Part shown: positions 25,414-35,297 of the stretch, piece after piece
Position numbering within the stretch: position 1 is the stretch's first letter
Layout of the letters: each line of letters begins with the position of its first letter
Assembly (NCBI GenBank): GCA_035063765.1
Contig: JAPSFT010000009.1
Coordinates: 62,001-126,000, forward strand
Origin: Deltaproteobacteria bacterium
GTDB taxonomy: Bacteria > Myxococcota_A > UBA9160 > PR03
Reading direction: 5' to 3'
DNA: 64,000 nucleotides
Made by a program: the position numbers and the translations under genes
The notes under the pieces: model-generated
What the model saw: the letters and a program-made list of their open reading frames with translations, nothing else
Told to the model about the DNA's origin: nothing
Databases searched by the model: none

Positions 25414-25776
25414 TTGAGGAAGCGCGACCTCGAGAAGTTCAAGAAGATCCTGAGCGAGCAGCGCGACCAGCTCGCGGGCAACGCGAAGCGCGCGCTGACC
25501 GGCGACGTGCACCTGGACCCGGACGACTTCCCCGACGAGATGGACGCCGCCTCGTCGGAGATCAACCTCGCCTTCACCGGGCGCCTGCGCGAGCGCGAGC
25601 GCCACCTGCTGGCCAAGATCGAGCAGGCCCTCGAGAAGATCGAGGCCAACGAGTACGGCCTGTGCGAGAGCTGCGGCGAGGAGATCGGGCTCAAGCGCCT
25701 CGAGGCGCGCCCCGTCGCGGAGCTGTGCATCGACTGCAAGTCCGAGCAGGAGCGTCTCGAACGACGCATGGGGTGA
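25414..25776 (+). CDS. dksA: DksA/TraR zinc-finger transcription factor
   Basis: This 120-residue DksA-type protein binds the RNA polymerase secondary channel with ppGpp. It has an N-terminal coiled coil, the tip acidic motif in 'FPDEMDAAS' and a four-Cys finger 'CESCGEEIG...ELCIDCK'. The start is TTG 25414, with GGAGAAGGG upstream, because no ATG fits the family N-terminus. It is followed five bases later by tsaD. Confidence 0.92.
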   Translation: MRKRDLEKFKKILSEQRDQLAGNAKRALTGDVHLDPDDFPDEMDAASSEINLAFTGRLRERERHLLAKIEQALEKIEANEYGLCESCGEEIGLKRLEARPVAELCIDCKSEQERLERRMG

Positions 25777-25781
25777 GGGCG

Positions 25782-26807
25782 ATGCTCGGCGACCGGCCGG
25801 TGCTGGGCATCGAGAGCTCGTGCGACGAGCTGGCCGCCGCGGTGGTGCGCGGCCGCGAGCTGCTCGCGAGCGTGGTGCACGGGCAGGGCGACGTGCACGC
25901 GCCCTACGGCGGCGTCGTGCCGGAGCTCGCGTCGCGCGACCACGCCCGCCACGTCTCGCAGGTGGTCGAGGCGGCGCTGCGCGCGGCCGGCACCGGGCCC
26001 GAGGCGCTCGGCGGCGTGGCGGTGACCGCCGGGCCCGGTCTCGTCGGCTCGCTCCTGGTCGGGCTCTGCTTCGCGAAGGCCTTCGCCGCGCGCTTCGGGC
26101 TGCCGCTCGCCGGTGTGCACCACGTGGCGGGGCACCTGGCGTCGGCCGAGCTGGCCGACCCGGAGCTCGCGCCGCCCTACCTGGGCCTCGTCGTCTCGGG
26201 CGGCCACACGGCGCTCTACCGGATCCGCGCCGACGCGCCGCCCGCGCTGCTCGGCGAGACCCGCGACGACGCCGTCGGCGAGGCCTTCGACAAGGTCGCG
26301 AAGCTGCTGGGGCTCCCCTACCCGGGCGGCCCGGCGCTGGCGCGCGTCGCCGAGACCGGCGACGAGCAGGCGGTGGCGCTCCCGCGGCCGATGCTGGCCG
26401 GGCCCGGCCTCGACTTCTCCTACAGCGGCCTCAAGACCGCCGTCGCGCTCGAGGTCGAGCGGCGGAGCAGCGCGGGCGGTGCCCTCTCCGAGCGCGAGCG
26501 CGCGGATCTAGCGGCGTCGTTCCAGGCCGCGGCCACCGACGCGCTGGTCGCGAAGGCGCGCCGGGCGCTCGCGCGCGAGGGGCTCGGGCGGCTCGCGGTG
26601 GTGGGCGGCGTCGCGGCCAACCAGCGCCTGCGCGAGCGGATCGCGGCGGCCGCCCGTGCCGACGGCTTCCGCGCGACCTTCCCGCCGCTCGCGCTCTGCA
26701 CCGACAATGCCGCCATGATCGCGGCCGCCGGCGCGCGCCGGCTCGCGCGCGGCGAGCGCGACGACTTCTCGCTCGGCGCCTTCGCCCGCGCGCCCGTCCC
26801 GGCATGA
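25782..26807 (+). CDS. tsaD: tRNA N6-threonylcarbamoyladenosine transferase TsaD
   Basis: This 341-residue Kae1/TsaD ASKHA-fold protein transfers the threonylcarbamoyl group to A37 of ANN-decoding tRNAs. Seen are 'LGIESSCDELAAAVV', the metal-binding histidines in 'GVHHVAGHLAS', 'LVVSGGHTAL', 'LDFSYSGLKTA', 'VVGGVAANQRLRER' and the late Asp in 'CTDNAAMIA'. The partner tsaB and tsaE genes are not in the window. Confidence 0.97.
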   Translation: MLGDRPVLGIESSCDELAAAVVRGRELLASVVHGQGDVHAPYGGVVPELASRDHARHVSQVVEAALRAAGTGPEALGGVAVTAGPGLVGSLLVGLCFAKAFAARFGLPLAGVHHVAGHLASAELADPELAPPYLGLVVSGGHTALYRIRADAPPALLGETRDDAVGEAFDKVAKLLGLPYPGGPALARVAETGDEQAVALPRPMLAGPGLDFSYSGLKTAVALEVERRSSAGGALSERERADLAASFQAAATDALVAKARRALAREGLGRLAVVGGVAANQRLRERIAAAARADGFRATFPPLALCTDNAAMIAAAGARRLARGERDDFSLGAFARAPVPA

Positions 26808-26832
26808 GGGCCCGCGGCGGGCGCGCTGCCGC

Positions 26833-27711
26833 GTGAGCGAGCGTGCCGCGATCCGCGCGCTGCTCGCGCGCCGCGGCCTGGCGGCGCACCGCGAGCGCGG
26901 CCAGAACTTCCTGGTCGACCCGGCCCTGGCGGCCGCGATCGCCGACGCCGCGGGCATCGCGCCGGACGACGCGGTGGTCGAGATCGGCCCCGGCCTCGGG
27001 ATCCTGACCCGCGCGCTCGCCGCGCGTGCCGCGCGCGTCGTGGCGATCGAGATCGACGCGGGGCTCGTGCGGGCGCTCGGCGAGGAGGGCGGCCTGCCGG
27101 CGAACGTCGAGCTCCTCCACGCGGACGCGCTCGCCGTGGACCTCGACGCGCTCGCGGGGCGCCTCGGCCCCTCCGTGCGGGTGGTCGCGAACCTGCCGTA
27201 CTCGGCCTCGGCGCCGATCCTGCGCCGGCTCCTCGCGCTGCGCGGGCGCCTGCAGGGCTGGCTCGTGCTCGTGCAGCGCGAGATGGCGCTGCGGCTCGTG
27301 GCGCGGCCGAGCGAGCCCGACTACGGCTCGCTCGCCGTGCTGCACGCGCTCTGCGTGCGCCTCGAGCGGGTGCGCGACCTGCCGGCCGCCTGCTTCCACC
27401 CGGTCCCCAAGGTCACCTCGACGCTCGTGCGGGCCACTCCCCTCGAGGCGGCGCCGATCGCTCCGGCACGCGGACCGGTGGACGAGCTCCGGGACCTCGA
27501 GCGGCTGGTCCGGGCCGCCTTCGGGACCCGGCGCAAGACGCTCGTGAACGCGCTCCGGGCCGGGCTCGCGCCGCCGCCGGCCCAGGAGGAGCTCCATGCC
27601 GCCCTCGACCGCCTCGGGCTCGACCACCGCTGCCGGGCCGAGGCGCTCGCGCCCGAGGCGTTCCTCGCCCTCACCCGGGCCCTCGGGGGATCCCGCCCGC
27701 CAGACCAGTGA
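26833..27711 (+). CDS. rsmA: 16S rRNA dimethyladenosine transferase
   Basis: This 292-residue SAM-dependent enzyme dimethylates two adenines in the 3' hairpin of 16S rRNA. Motifs are 'GQNFLVDPA', the SAM site 'VVEIGPGLGILTRAL', 'NLPYSASAP' (catalytic motif IV) and 'PACFHPVPKVTSTLV'. The start is GTG 26833. The gene order tsaD-rsmA-pilZ-panB suggests one transcript. Confidence 0.96.
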   Translation: MSERAAIRALLARRGLAAHRERGQNFLVDPALAAAIADAAGIAPDDAVVEIGPGLGILTRALAARAARVVAIEIDAGLVRALGEEGGLPANVELLHADALAVDLDALAGRLGPSVRVVANLPYSASAPILRRLLALRGRLQGWLVLVQREMALRLVARPSEPDYGSLAVLHALCVRLERVRDLPAACFHPVPKVTSTLVRATPLEAAPIAPARGPVDELRDLERLVRAAFGTRRKTLVNALRAGLAPPPAQEELHAALDRLGLDHRCRAEALAPEAFLALTRALGGSRPPDQ

Positions 27712-28027
27712 GCGCCGCCGCGACCTGCCGGTGCCGCTGCCGGTCGAGATCCGCAGCCGGGACGGCGCGCTGCGGGTCGAGTACGCGGTGAACGTCTCCT
27801 CGAGCGGCCTCGGCCTGCACCTGCCGCATCCCCTGCCGGCGGGCGAGACGCTCGCGCTCGGCTTCGAGCTCCCCGACGGAGGGGGCCGCATCGAGGCGCG
27901 CGGGCGGGTGGCCTGGGTCGAGGCGATCCGCCGCACCGCGCGCGCCCGCCTGCGCGAGGCCGGCATCCGCTTCGAGGTGCTGCGCGAGGAGGACCGGCGC
28001 CGGCTCGCCCGCTTCGCGGCCCGTTGA
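27596..28027 (+). CDS. PilZ-domain protein
   Basis: The coding frame ends at 28027 and its recognisable part is a PilZ domain: '[17 protein letters not shown]' (Arg motif) and '[12 protein letters not shown]' (D/N-x-S-x-x-G motif), the two c-di-GMP-binding elements. The start is unclear. ATG 27596 lies 116 bases inside rsmA, and the domain itself begins about 27712, right after the rsmA stop, without a good start codon there. The 143-residue form is listed. It could regulate the pilus ATPases found 5 kb away. Confidence 0.65.
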   Translation: MPPSTASGSTTAAGPRRSRPRRSSPSPGPSGDPARQTSERRRDLPVPLPVEIRSRDGALRVEYAVNVSSSGLGLHLPHPLPAGETLALGFELPDGGGRIEARGRVAWVEAIRRTARARLREAGIRFEVLREEDRRRLARFAAR

Positions 28028-28216
28028 CACGTCCGGGGCCGCGTCCCATGCTCGCGACCGCTGCCCGAGGGGTCTCGCAGGTTGCGATCCCCATCGCGGC
28101 CGCAGGTCCGACAGAGCGCGCCGGCGACTCACCCCAGCGCCGGCGCAGGCATGACAGATCGGTGTGGGGCCAACGCTCGGATCCCGGCCACAGGGACCGA
28201 GACGGAGGTTCAGCCC

Positions 28217-29071
28217 GTGTCGTTCCACCCTCGCCCGCCGGCGGCCAGCGTGGCCGCTTCGTCCCACGAGTCCCGGGTCACCGTGCGCACCCTCGCCGCG
28301 CGCAAGCGCCGCGGCGAGAAGCTCACGATGCTGACCGCCTACGACTTCGCCTTCGCGCGCATCCTCGACGCCGCCGGGATCGACCTGCTCCTGGTCGGCG
28401 ACAGCCTCGGCAACGTCGTCCAGGGCCACGATACGACCCTGCCGGTGACGCTCGACGAGGTCGTCTACCACACGCGGCTCGTCGCGCGCGGGGCGCGGCG
28501 CGCGATGGTGATCGGCGACATGCCCTTCGGGTCCTACCAGGTCTCGCCCGAGGACGCCGTGCGCAGCGCGATCCGCCTGGTCAAGGAGGGCGGCGCGCAG
28601 GCCGTGAAGCTCGAAGGCGGCGTCGCCGCGGCCCCTGCGATCACGCGCATCGCGCGCGCCGAGATCCCCGTCTTCGGCCACGTCGGGCTCACGCCCCAGG
28701 CGGTCCACCGCATGGGCGGCTTCCGCGTCCAGGGCCGCACCGACGACGAGCGCGCCCGCGTCCTCGCCGACGCGCAGGCCGTCGAGGAGGCCGGCGCCGT
28801 CGCGGTCGTGCTCGAGGGCATGCCGGCGGAGCTGGCGGCCGACGTGACCCGCAAGCTCGCGATCCCGACGATCGGGATCGGCGCGGGCCCCGCCTGCGAC
28901 GGCCAGGTGCTGGTGCTGCACGACATGCTCGGCCTCGACGACCGGGCGCCGAGCTTCGTGAAGCAGTTCGCCGACCTCGGCGCGGCGGCCGCGCGGGCGG
29001 CGCGCGCCTTCGCCGACGAGGTGACGAGCGGCAAGTTCCCCGCCGAAGAGCACTGCTACCGGGCGCGCTGA
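28217..29071 (+). CDS. panB: ketopantoate hydroxymethyltransferase
   Basis: This 284-residue enzyme makes ketopantoate from 2-oxoisovalerate and methylene-tetrahydrofolate, the first step of pantothenate synthesis. Motifs are '[19 protein letters not shown]', '[19 protein letters not shown]', 'VKLEGG', 'GHVGLTPQ' and '[20 protein letters not shown]'. GTG 28217 is favoured because GGAGG precedes it at the right distance; an upstream ATG (28082) would add an unlikely extension. Its stop overlaps panC (TGATG). Confidence 0.96.
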   Translation: MSFHPRPPAASVAASSHESRVTVRTLAARKRRGEKLTMLTAYDFAFARILDAAGIDLLLVGDSLGNVVQGHDTTLPVTLDEVVYHTRLVARGARRAMVIGDMPFGSYQVSPEDAVRSAIRLVKEGGAQAVKLEGGVAAAPAITRIARAEIPVFGHVGLTPQAVHRMGGFRVQGRTDDERARVLADAQAVEEAGAVAVVLEGMPAELAADVTRKLAIPTIGIGAGPACDGQVLVLHDMLGLDDRAPSFVKQFADLGAAAARAARAFADEVTSGKFPAEEHCYRAR

Positions 29072-29964
29072 TGGAGCTGCTGCGGACCGTGGCGGAGCTG
29101 CGCGCCTGGAGCGAGGCGCAGCGCAAGGACCCGCTCGCAGGCCCGGGCGGGAGGCGGGTGGCGCTGGTGCCCACGATGGGCGCGCTCCACGCCGGGCACG
29201 TCGCGCTGATCGCCGAAGCGCGCCGGCGCGCCGAGGCGGTGGTGGTCTCGATCTTCGTGAACCCCACCCAGTTCGCGCCCCACGAGGACCTCGCGAGCTA
29301 TCCGCGCGACCTCGAGGGCGACCTCGCCGCGTGCCGGGCCGCGGGCGCCGGCGCCGTCTTCGCGCCCGCGCCCGCCGAGCTCTACCCGCCCGGCGCCCAG
29401 ACCTGGGTCGAGGTGGCGGAGCTCCAGAAGCCCCTGTGCGGCGGCTCGCGGCCGCACTTCTTCCGGGGCGTCGCGACGGTGGTGACGAAGCTCCTGGTGG
29501 CCGCCCGCCCGCACGTCGCCGTCTTCGGCGAGAAGGACTTCCAGCAGCTCCAGGTCGTGCGGCGCCTCGCGCGCGACCTCCTCCTCGACGTCGAGATCGT
29601 GGGGGTGCCCATCGTGCGCGAGCCGGACGGGCTCGCGCTGTCGAGCCGCAACGCCTACCTGGACGGGGCGGCGCGCGCCGAGGCGCGCGTGCTCTCGTGC
29701 GCGCTCGACGCGGCCGAGGCGGCGGTCGCGGCCGGCGAGCGCGACGCGGCGGCGCTCCTCGAGATCGTGCGCAAGGAGATCGCGCGCGCACCGCACGCCG
29801 CCATCGACTACGCCGAGCTGCGCGATCCCGCGACGCTCGCGCCCGTGACCCGCCTCGAGGGCCCCGCCCTCCTGGCCCTCGCCGTGCGTCTTCCGGCGCG
29901 CGCGGCGGGCCCGGCGGCGGTCCGCTTGATCGACAACCGCGTCCTGGAGGCCCCGCGCCGATGA
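29071..29964 (+). CDS. panC: pantothenate synthetase
   Basis: This 297-residue class-I-like ligase joins pantoate and beta-alanine with ATP. The HIGH-like motif is '[13 protein letters not shown]', with 'SIFVNPTQF', '[13 protein letters not shown]' and 'SSRNAYL'. It is translationally coupled to panB and, by four bases, to panD. Confidence 0.97.
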   Translation: MELLRTVAELRAWSEAQRKDPLAGPGGRRVALVPTMGALHAGHVALIAEARRRAEAVVVSIFVNPTQFAPHEDLASYPRDLEGDLAACRAAGAGAVFAPAPAELYPPGAQTWVEVAELQKPLCGGSRPHFFRGVATVVTKLLVAARPHVAVFGEKDFQQLQVVRRLARDLLLDVEIVGVPIVREPDGLALSSRNAYLDGAARAEARVLSCALDAAEAAVAAGERDAAALLEIVRKEIARAPHAAIDYAELRDPATLAPVTRLEGPALLALAVRLPARAAGPAAVRLIDNRVLEAPRR

Positions 29965-30311
29965 CCCGCACGATGCTCAAGTCGAAGATCCACCGCGCCA
30001 CCGTGACCGAGGCCAACCTCGAGTACGAGGGCAGCGTCTCGATCGACACGGACCTGCTCGAGGCGGCCGACATCCTCCCCTACGAGGCCGTCGACATCTG
30101 GGACTGCACGAACGGAGCGCGCCTGCGGACCTACGCGATCCCGGGCGGGAAGGGCACGGGCGAGATCTGCGTCAACGGCGCCGCGGCCCACCGGATCAAG
30201 CCGCACGACGTCGTCATCATCGCGAGCTGGGTGGACGTGCCCGAGGAGCGCGCGCGGGGCTGGCAGGCGCGGCGCGTCTTCGTGGACGCCGAGAACCGCA
30301 TCCGCGAGTAG
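29961..30311 (+). CDS. panD: aspartate 1-decarboxylase
   Basis: This 116-residue pyruvoyl enzyme makes beta-alanine. The self-cleavage site is Gly24-Ser25 in 'YEGSVSID'; the new Ser becomes the pyruvoyl group. Other conserved parts are 'SKIHRATVT', '[10 protein letters not shown]' and '[16 protein letters not shown]'. It completes a compact panBCD operon. Confidence 0.97.
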   Translation: MTRTMLKSKIHRATVTEANLEYEGSVSIDTDLLEAADILPYEAVDIWDCTNGARLRTYAIPGGKGTGEICVNGAAAHRIKPHDVVIIASWVDVPEERARGWQARRVFVDAENRIRE

Positions 30312-30348
30312 CGCCCGCCGCGCGTCCCGGTTGCTACCTTCCGCCGCG

Positions 30349-30828
30349 ATGGCGGAGGGGGGACGCAAGCTCGCCCAGAAGTTCGTCGCCGTGAACCGGC
30401 GCGCCCGCCACGATTACGAGATCCTCGATACGATCGAGGCCGGGATGGTGCTGGTCGGTCCGGAGGTGAAGTCGCTGCGGCAGGGCAGGGCCAGCCTCTC
30501 CGACGCGTACGCGGTGGTGCGCCGCGGGGAGCTGTGGCTCGTGAACGCCCACGTGAGCCCCTACGAGCAGGCGGGGCGCGACAACCCGAACCCGCGCCGC
30601 GAGCGCAAGCTCCTGGCGCACCGCGCGGAGATCGCGCGGCTGGCCGGGCAGGTGGCGGAGCGAGGGCTCACGCTCGTGCCGCTGTCGCTCTACTTCAAGG
30701 ACGGGCGCGCCAAGGTCGAGCTGGCCCTGGCCCGCGGCAAGCGCAGCGCCGACAAGCGCGACACCATCCGCGAGCGCGAGCAGGCGCGCGAGATCGAGCG
30801 CGCGATGAGCCGCGGGAGGCGCCGGTGA
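30349..30828 (+). CDS. smpB: SsrA-binding protein SmpB
   Basis: This 159-residue OB-fold protein binds tmRNA and delivers it to stalled ribosomes. Typical motifs are 'NRRARHDYEILDTIEAGMVL', 'EVKSLRQGRASLSDAY' and 'SPYEQAG', with a basic C-terminal tail ('KRSADKRDTIREREQ'). ATG 30349 gives the family start; an upstream ATG at 30331 adds six odd residues. The tmRNA gene itself lies about 8.3 kb downstream. Confidence 0.96.
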   Translation: MAEGGRKLAQKFVAVNRRARHDYEILDTIEAGMVLVGPEVKSLRQGRASLSDAYAVVRRGELWLVNAHVSPYEQAGRDNPNPRRERKLLAHRAEIARLAGQVAERGLTLVPLSLYFKDGRAKVELALARGKRSADKRDTIREREQAREIERAMSRGRRR

Positions 30829-32447
30829 CGGGCCCCTGCGCGCGCTGGGCGCTCGCGGCGGTGGCGCTCGCGGCCGCCGGCTGCGGCGCGTACGCCAAGC
30901 CCTCCCGCGAGCCCTTCCTCCCGAGCCGCTACGACTACGCCCGGTTCCGTGACGAGGGTCCGGGCCGGGCCGACGCGCTCCTCGAGCCCAACTACCTGCC
31001 CTTCGCGGCGCACCGGATGGAGCTCGCCGGCCACCGGGAGGACGTGATCGTCTTCTGCCGCTGGGACCAGGACCGCTTCCCGCTCTCGGTCTACGTCTAC
31101 CAGCCGAGCATCCCGGCGGAGCTCCAGAGCGAGTTCCGGACGCAGGACCCCTCCGAGTACGTGGACGCGGCCTGGCGCGCGCTCGCGAGCTGGCAGGAGG
31201 CGGGCACGGGCGCCGTCTCGTTCCAGCGCGCGGCGAACGCCGACGACGCCGACCTGCGCGTGGAGCTGATCGGCGCCGCGGGCCCCGCCCCCGAGGAGGG
31301 CGTGCAGGTGCTCGGCACGACCCCGCTCGCGCGCGCGTGCCGGGTGCAGGGGCGCAGCATCGTCCAGGACCGGCTCGACGTGCGCTTCAAGGTGCCGGTG
31401 ATCCGCATCTACGTGGCCGACCAGCACGGCCTGCTCCCGCCCGACCAGGTGGAGCGCAACGTGCTCCACGAGATGGGGCACGCGCTCGGCATGAAGGGCC
31501 ACAGCCCGATCCCGGCCGATCTGATGTACGAGGTCGCGCGCGACCGGCGCGTCTCGCGCCTGTCGCAGGCCGACGCGAACACGCTGCGCGCCCTCTACGC
31601 GATCCCGAACGGCACGATCTACGCCGAGATGCCGCGCGGCGCGGCGCCCGAGCGGCCCGCGCCGGCGGCGCCCTCCGGGCCGCTCCAGCTCTCGGTGGCG
31701 CCCTACGTCGACGACCGGCTCGGCTTCTCCCTGCACGTCCCGCTCGGCTGGCGCCTGATCCCGGCCCAGCGCGGCGTGGTCGCCATCGACGGGCTCGCCT
31801 GGGACTACGAGGGCTCCTTCCAGGTGATCGTGCACAGCTATGCGACGATCGCGTCCTACCTGCAGCGCCACGGGGAGGGGCACGTGCGCGGGGGCCGGGT
31901 GCTCGACCAGGCGAGCTTCGACCTCGCGGGCCATCCCGCCTTCCGCCTGCGCGTGGCCCAGCGCGGCGACACCCTGATCGAGGAGCACCTCTTCATCGAG
32001 ACCGGCGACGGGCGCCTGATCGTCGTGATCGAGGAGTCGCCGGCCGACCTCTACGCCGGCTTCGCGCCCTGGTTCGAGGCGATCCAGGCCTCGCTCCAGG
32101 TGCTGCCGGCGCAGATCCCGGGCGCGCCGATGCCGAAGGCGAAGGCGGCGAAGAAGGACGGGCGCCCGCGGCGGCCGGTGCAGGCCCGATCCGCGGTGCC
32201 CGCACCCGCGCCGCCGGCGCCGGCCGCTGCGCCCGAGGCCGCCGCGCCCGGGACCGCTGCGCCCGGGACCGCTGCGACCGAAGCGGCCGCGCCCGAGGCC
32301 GCGCCGCTGCCGCAGGCGCCCGCGCTCGGCGTGCCGGTGCCCGCGCCGCCGGCGCCCGCCGCCGCAGCGGCGGAGCCGGCGCCCGAGCCGGCCCCCGCGC
32401 CCAGGCCCCGGCCCCGCCGCCGGGGCGGGCCCGGCGCGCGGCGCTGA
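30825..32447 (+). CDS. matrixin-like metzincin lipoprotein
   Basis: This 540-residue protein has the lipobox 'LAAAGCG' (Cys near residue 20). A metalloprotease domain carries 'HEMGHALGMKGH' (HExxHxxGxxH metzincin site) and a downstream 'DLMYEV' Met-turn. A second domain follows ('RLGFSLHVPLGWRLIP'), and then a ~120-residue Ala/Pro tail ending in Arg. GTG 30825 overlaps the smpB stop. It is predicted to be anchored in the outer membrane; the substrate is unknown. Its stop abuts the stop of pilT on the opposite strand with no spacer. Confidence 0.85.
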   Translation: MTGPCARWALAAVALAAAGCGAYAKPSREPFLPSRYDYARFRDEGPGRADALLEPNYLPFAAHRMELAGHREDVIVFCRWDQDRFPLSVYVYQPSIPAELQSEFRTQDPSEYVDAAWRALASWQEAGTGAVSFQRAANADDADLRVELIGAAGPAPEEGVQVLGTTPLARACRVQGRSIVQDRLDVRFKVPVIRIYVADQHGLLPPDQVERNVLHEMGHALGMKGHSPIPADLMYEVARDRRVSRLSQADANTLRALYAIPNGTIYAEMPRGAAPERPAPAAPSGPLQLSVAPYVDDRLGFSLHVPLGWRLIPAQRGVVAIDGLAWDYEGSFQVIVHSYATIASYLQRHGEGHVRGGRVLDQASFDLAGHPAFRLRVAQRGDTLIEEHLFIETGDGRLIVVIEESPADLYAGFAPWFEAIQASLQVLPAQIPGAPMPKAKAAKKDGRPRRPVQARSAVPAPAPPAPAAAPEAAAPGTAAPGTAATEAAAPEAAPLPQAPALGVPVPAPPAPAAAAAEPAPEPAPAPRPRPRRRGGPGARR

Positions 32448-33512
32448 TCACTCGGCGGGCGCGTACTGCTCGAAGCGCGCCTTGTCGGTTGCCTTGAAGT
32501 AGGCGTCCGCGGGGCGGATCCGGTTGGCCTGGACGAGCGCGAGGAGGGCGTCGTCCATGGTCTGCATGCCGGCGGCCTTCCCGGACTGCATGATGTTGAG
32601 CAGCATCGGCGTGTTGCCCTCGCGGATCACGTTGGCGAGGCCGCTCGTGCGGATCAGGACCTCGTTGGCGGCGCAGCGGCCCTTGCCGTCGGCGGTGCGC
32701 AGGAGCTGCTGCGACACCACCCCGGCGAGCGACTCCGAGAGCGAGAGCCGCGCCTGGGGCTGCTCGTCGGCCGGGAAGGCGTCGATCACGCGGTCGATGG
32801 TCTTGGCGGCGCCGTTCGTGTGCAGGGTGCCGAAGACGAGCGCCCCCATCTCGGCCGCGGCGAGCGCCAGCGAGATGGTCTCGTAGTCGCGCATCTCGCC
32901 GACCAGGATCACATCGGCGTCCTCGCGCAGGGCCGCGCGCAGCGCCGGCGCGAAGCCGCGGCTGTGGATCCCGACCTCCCGGTGCGAGAACACGCAGCGC
33001 TTGTTCGGGTGCACGAACTCGATCGGGTCCTCGATCGTGAGCACGTGCTTGGCGTAGGCCTCGTTGATCTCGTTGATGATCGCGGCGAGCGTCGTCGACT
33101 TGCCCGAGCCGGTCGGGCCGGTGACCAGCACGAGCCCGCGGTCCAGGTGGGCGAACGAGTGGGCCGCCTTCGGCAGCGCCAGCTCCTCGAGGGTCAGGAT
33201 CTCCTCGGGGATGATCCGGAACACGGCGCCCGCGCCGTTCTCGTGGGCGAAGTAGTTGGCGCGGAAGCGCGCCACGCCGGGGATCCCGTAGGCGAAGTCG
33301 AGGTCGTTCTGCTGCTCGTAGCTCTCCCACTGCGCGGGGGTCGCGATCTCGCGCAGGAGCGCGCGCACGCCGGCGTCGTCGAGCGGCGCCGCGCCCTCGA
33401 TCGGGTCGAGCGAGCCCTTGCGGCGCATGCGCGGCGGCTGGCCGGCGGCGAGGTGCAGGTCCGAGCCGCCCTGCTCGCGCAGCGCGACGAGCATCTCCGT
33501 CAGGCTCCCCAT
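32448..33512 (-). CDS. pilT: twitching-motility retraction ATPase PilT
   Basis: This 354-residue hexameric secretion-type ATPase powers type IV pilus retraction. The N-terminal PAS-like domain has 'GGSDLHLAAGQPPRMR', Walker A is 'GPTGSGKST' near residue 133, the Asp box is 'TIEDPIEFVH', and 'GEMRDYETISLALAAAEMGALVFGTLHTN' is present. A C-terminal AIRNLIRE-like segment reads 'SGLANVIREG'. It is coupled to the preceding ATPase gene by a one-base overlap. Confidence 0.95.
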   Translation of the reverse strand: MGSLTEMLVALREQGGSDLHLAAGQPPRMRRKGSLDPIEGAAPLDDAGVRALLREIATPAQWESYEQQNDLDFAYGIPGVARFRANYFAHENGAGAVFRIIPEEILTLEELALPKAAHSFAHLDRGLVLVTGPTGSGKSTTLAAIINEINEAYAKHVLTIEDPIEFVHPNKRCVFSHREVGIHSRGFAPALRAALREDADVILVGEMRDYETISLALAAAEMGALVFGTLHTNGAAKTIDRVIDAFPADEQPQARLSLSESLAGVVSQQLLRTADGKGRCAANEVLIRTSGLANVIREGNTPMLLNIMQSGKAAGMQTMDDALLALVQANRIRPADAYFKATDKARFEQYAPAE

Positions 33513-35116
33513 CACGCGCCTCCCGCGCCGCCGAAGCGCTTCGGGTCCTCGCAGTGCCGGCGCGCCTCCTCCTGGGTGATCGTGCCGCTCTTCACGAGGC
33601 CCTCGAGCGAGGTGTCGAGCAGGCACATGCCCTGGCTGGCGCCGGTCTGGAGGATCGAGCGGATCTGGAAGGTCTTGTTCTCCCGGATCAGGTTCGAGAC
33701 CGCCTTGTTCACCACCAGCACCTCGAGCGCAGGCACGCGGCCCTGGCCGTCGGCGCGGCGCACGAGCCGCTGCGACACCACCGCGCGCAGCGACTCCGAG
33801 AGCATCGTGCGCACCTGGCTCTGCTGATCGGGCGGGAAGACCCCGATCAGGCGGTCGATCGTGCGCACCGTGCTGTTCGTGTGGAGCGTGCCGAGCACGA
33901 AGTGGCCGGTCTCGGCGGCGGTGAGCGCGAGCGAGATGGTCTCGAGGTCGCGCAGCTCGCCGATCGCGATCACGTCGGGGTCCTCGCGCAGGGCGGCGCG
34001 CAGCGCGCGGGCGAAGGTCTCCGTGTGCGCGCGCACCTGGCGCTGGTTCACGAGGCAGCGCTGCGAGGGATGCAGCACCTCGATCGGGTCCTCGATGGTG
34101 AGGATGTGGTCGGTGCGCTCGCCGTTCACGAGGTGGAGGAAGGCCGCCATCGTGGACGACTTCCCGCAGCCGGCGGGCCCCGTCACGAGCACCATGCCCT
34201 GGTGGTAGTTGGTGAGCCGCGCGAGCGTCGTCGGCAGGCCCAGCTCCTGGAGCGAGGGCGGGTGGTCGGGCACCACGCGGAAGACGCCGTCGAGGCCGCG
34301 CTGCTGGCGGTAGACGTTGGCGCGGAAGCGCCCTACGCCGGGAAGGGTATAGGCGAGGTCGACCTGGCCGTCGGCGTCGAGCGCGGCGGCCTGCTCGGGC
34401 GTCAGGATCGAGCGCAGGAGCGCCTCGCCGCGGGCGGCGTCGAGCGCCTCGCTGCCCTGGGTCTCGAGCACGCCGTGGCGGCGCCAGCGCAGGGGTGCGC
34501 CGCCGTGGAGGTGCAGGTCGGAGGCGCCCGCCGCGACGCCCGCGCGCAGGATCTCGTGCATCGCCTCGCGCGCGGCGCCGTCGCCGGGCGCGGCCGCCGG
34601 GGCGCCGGGCGCGGCGGCCCCGGCGGCCGTGGGCTTCGCCGCCGGCGCCGTGACCCCGCGCGCGCTCGCCTCGCCGGCGGTGGGCTTCGCCGCGGGCGCC
34701 GGCGGCGCGGTGGGCCGGGCAGCCGGGGGGGTCTGGGCGGGAGACTTCGCCGCAGGCGCCGGCCCACTGGCCGGTGCGGGCGCTGCGCCCGGGCGCGCCT
34801 GCGCCTGCGTCGCGGGCGCCGGCAGCGTACGGGCGGTCACCGCCCCCGGCTCGGGCCCGGGCACCAGGGCCGCCGCCACCTCGCCGGCGCGCTTCGCGGC
34901 CTGCTTCGCGAGCACCTGCTTCTGCGCCACCAGGAGCTTCTGGAGCTGCGTCGGCGTCAGGAATCCCTTCTCGACCAGGATCTCGCCGAGGCGCAGGCGG
35001 CCGCCGCTGCGGCCCTGCTCGTCGGTGGCCTCCTCGAGCTGGGCAGGCGTCAGGAGCTTGTTGTGGAGGGCGATGCGGCCGAGCAGCACGTCGTTGTCGG
35101 GCGGCGGCGGAGGCAT
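33512..35116 (-). CDS. PilT/PilU-like ATPase with MshEN-like N-terminus
   Basis: This 534-residue protein has an N-terminal ~60-residue module containing 'LLGRIALHNKLLTPAQLEEA' and 'RLGEILVEKGFLTPTQLQ', the paired pattern of MshEN/T2SSE-N domains that can bind c-di-GMP. A long Ala/Pro linker (about residues 80-170) leads to a full PilT-type ATPase ('GASDLHLHGGAPLRWR', Walker A 'GPAGCGKSS' near 315, 'TIEDPIEVLHP', 'GELRDLETISLALTAAETGHFVLGTLHTN'). It probably works with PilT in retraction, perhaps under c-di-GMP control. Confidence 0.88.
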   Translation of the reverse strand: MPPPPPDNDVLLGRIALHNKLLTPAQLEEATDEQGRSGGRLRLGEILVEKGFLTPTQLQKLLVAQKQVLAKQAAKRAGEVAAALVPGPEPGAVTARTLPAPATQAQARPGAAPAPASGPAPAAKSPAQTPPAARPTAPPAPAAKPTAGEASARGVTAPAAKPTAAGAAAPGAPAAAPGDGAAREAMHEILRAGVAAGASDLHLHGGAPLRWRRHGVLETQGSEALDAARGEALLRSILTPEQAAALDADGQVDLAYTLPGVGRFRANVYRQQRGLDGVFRVVPDHPPSLQELGLPTTLARLTNYHQGMVLVTGPAGCGKSSTMAAFLHLVNGERTDHILTIEDPIEVLHPSQRCLVNQRQVRAHTETFARALRAALREDPDVIAIGELRDLETISLALTAAETGHFVLGTLHTNSTVRTIDRLIGVFPPDQQSQVRTMLSESLRAVVSQRLVRRADGQGRVPALEVLVVNKAVSNLIRENKTFQIRSILQTGASQGMCLLDTSLEGLVKSGTITQEEARRHCEDPKRFGGAGGA

Positions 35117-35297
35117 GGCCCGGCACTCATCGGCCGCGGCTGCGCAGGCATTGAATCGGGCCTGCGCCAGGCTCCCAGAAGAATGGGACCCCGTGGGGAG
35201 CCAATCCGTGCGGGCCCTTCTGGATCCCGGAGCGCCGGACGTGCGCGGCGCCAGGCTGGCTACCCTCGGCCGCCCATCCCCAGCAGGAGCCCCGCCG

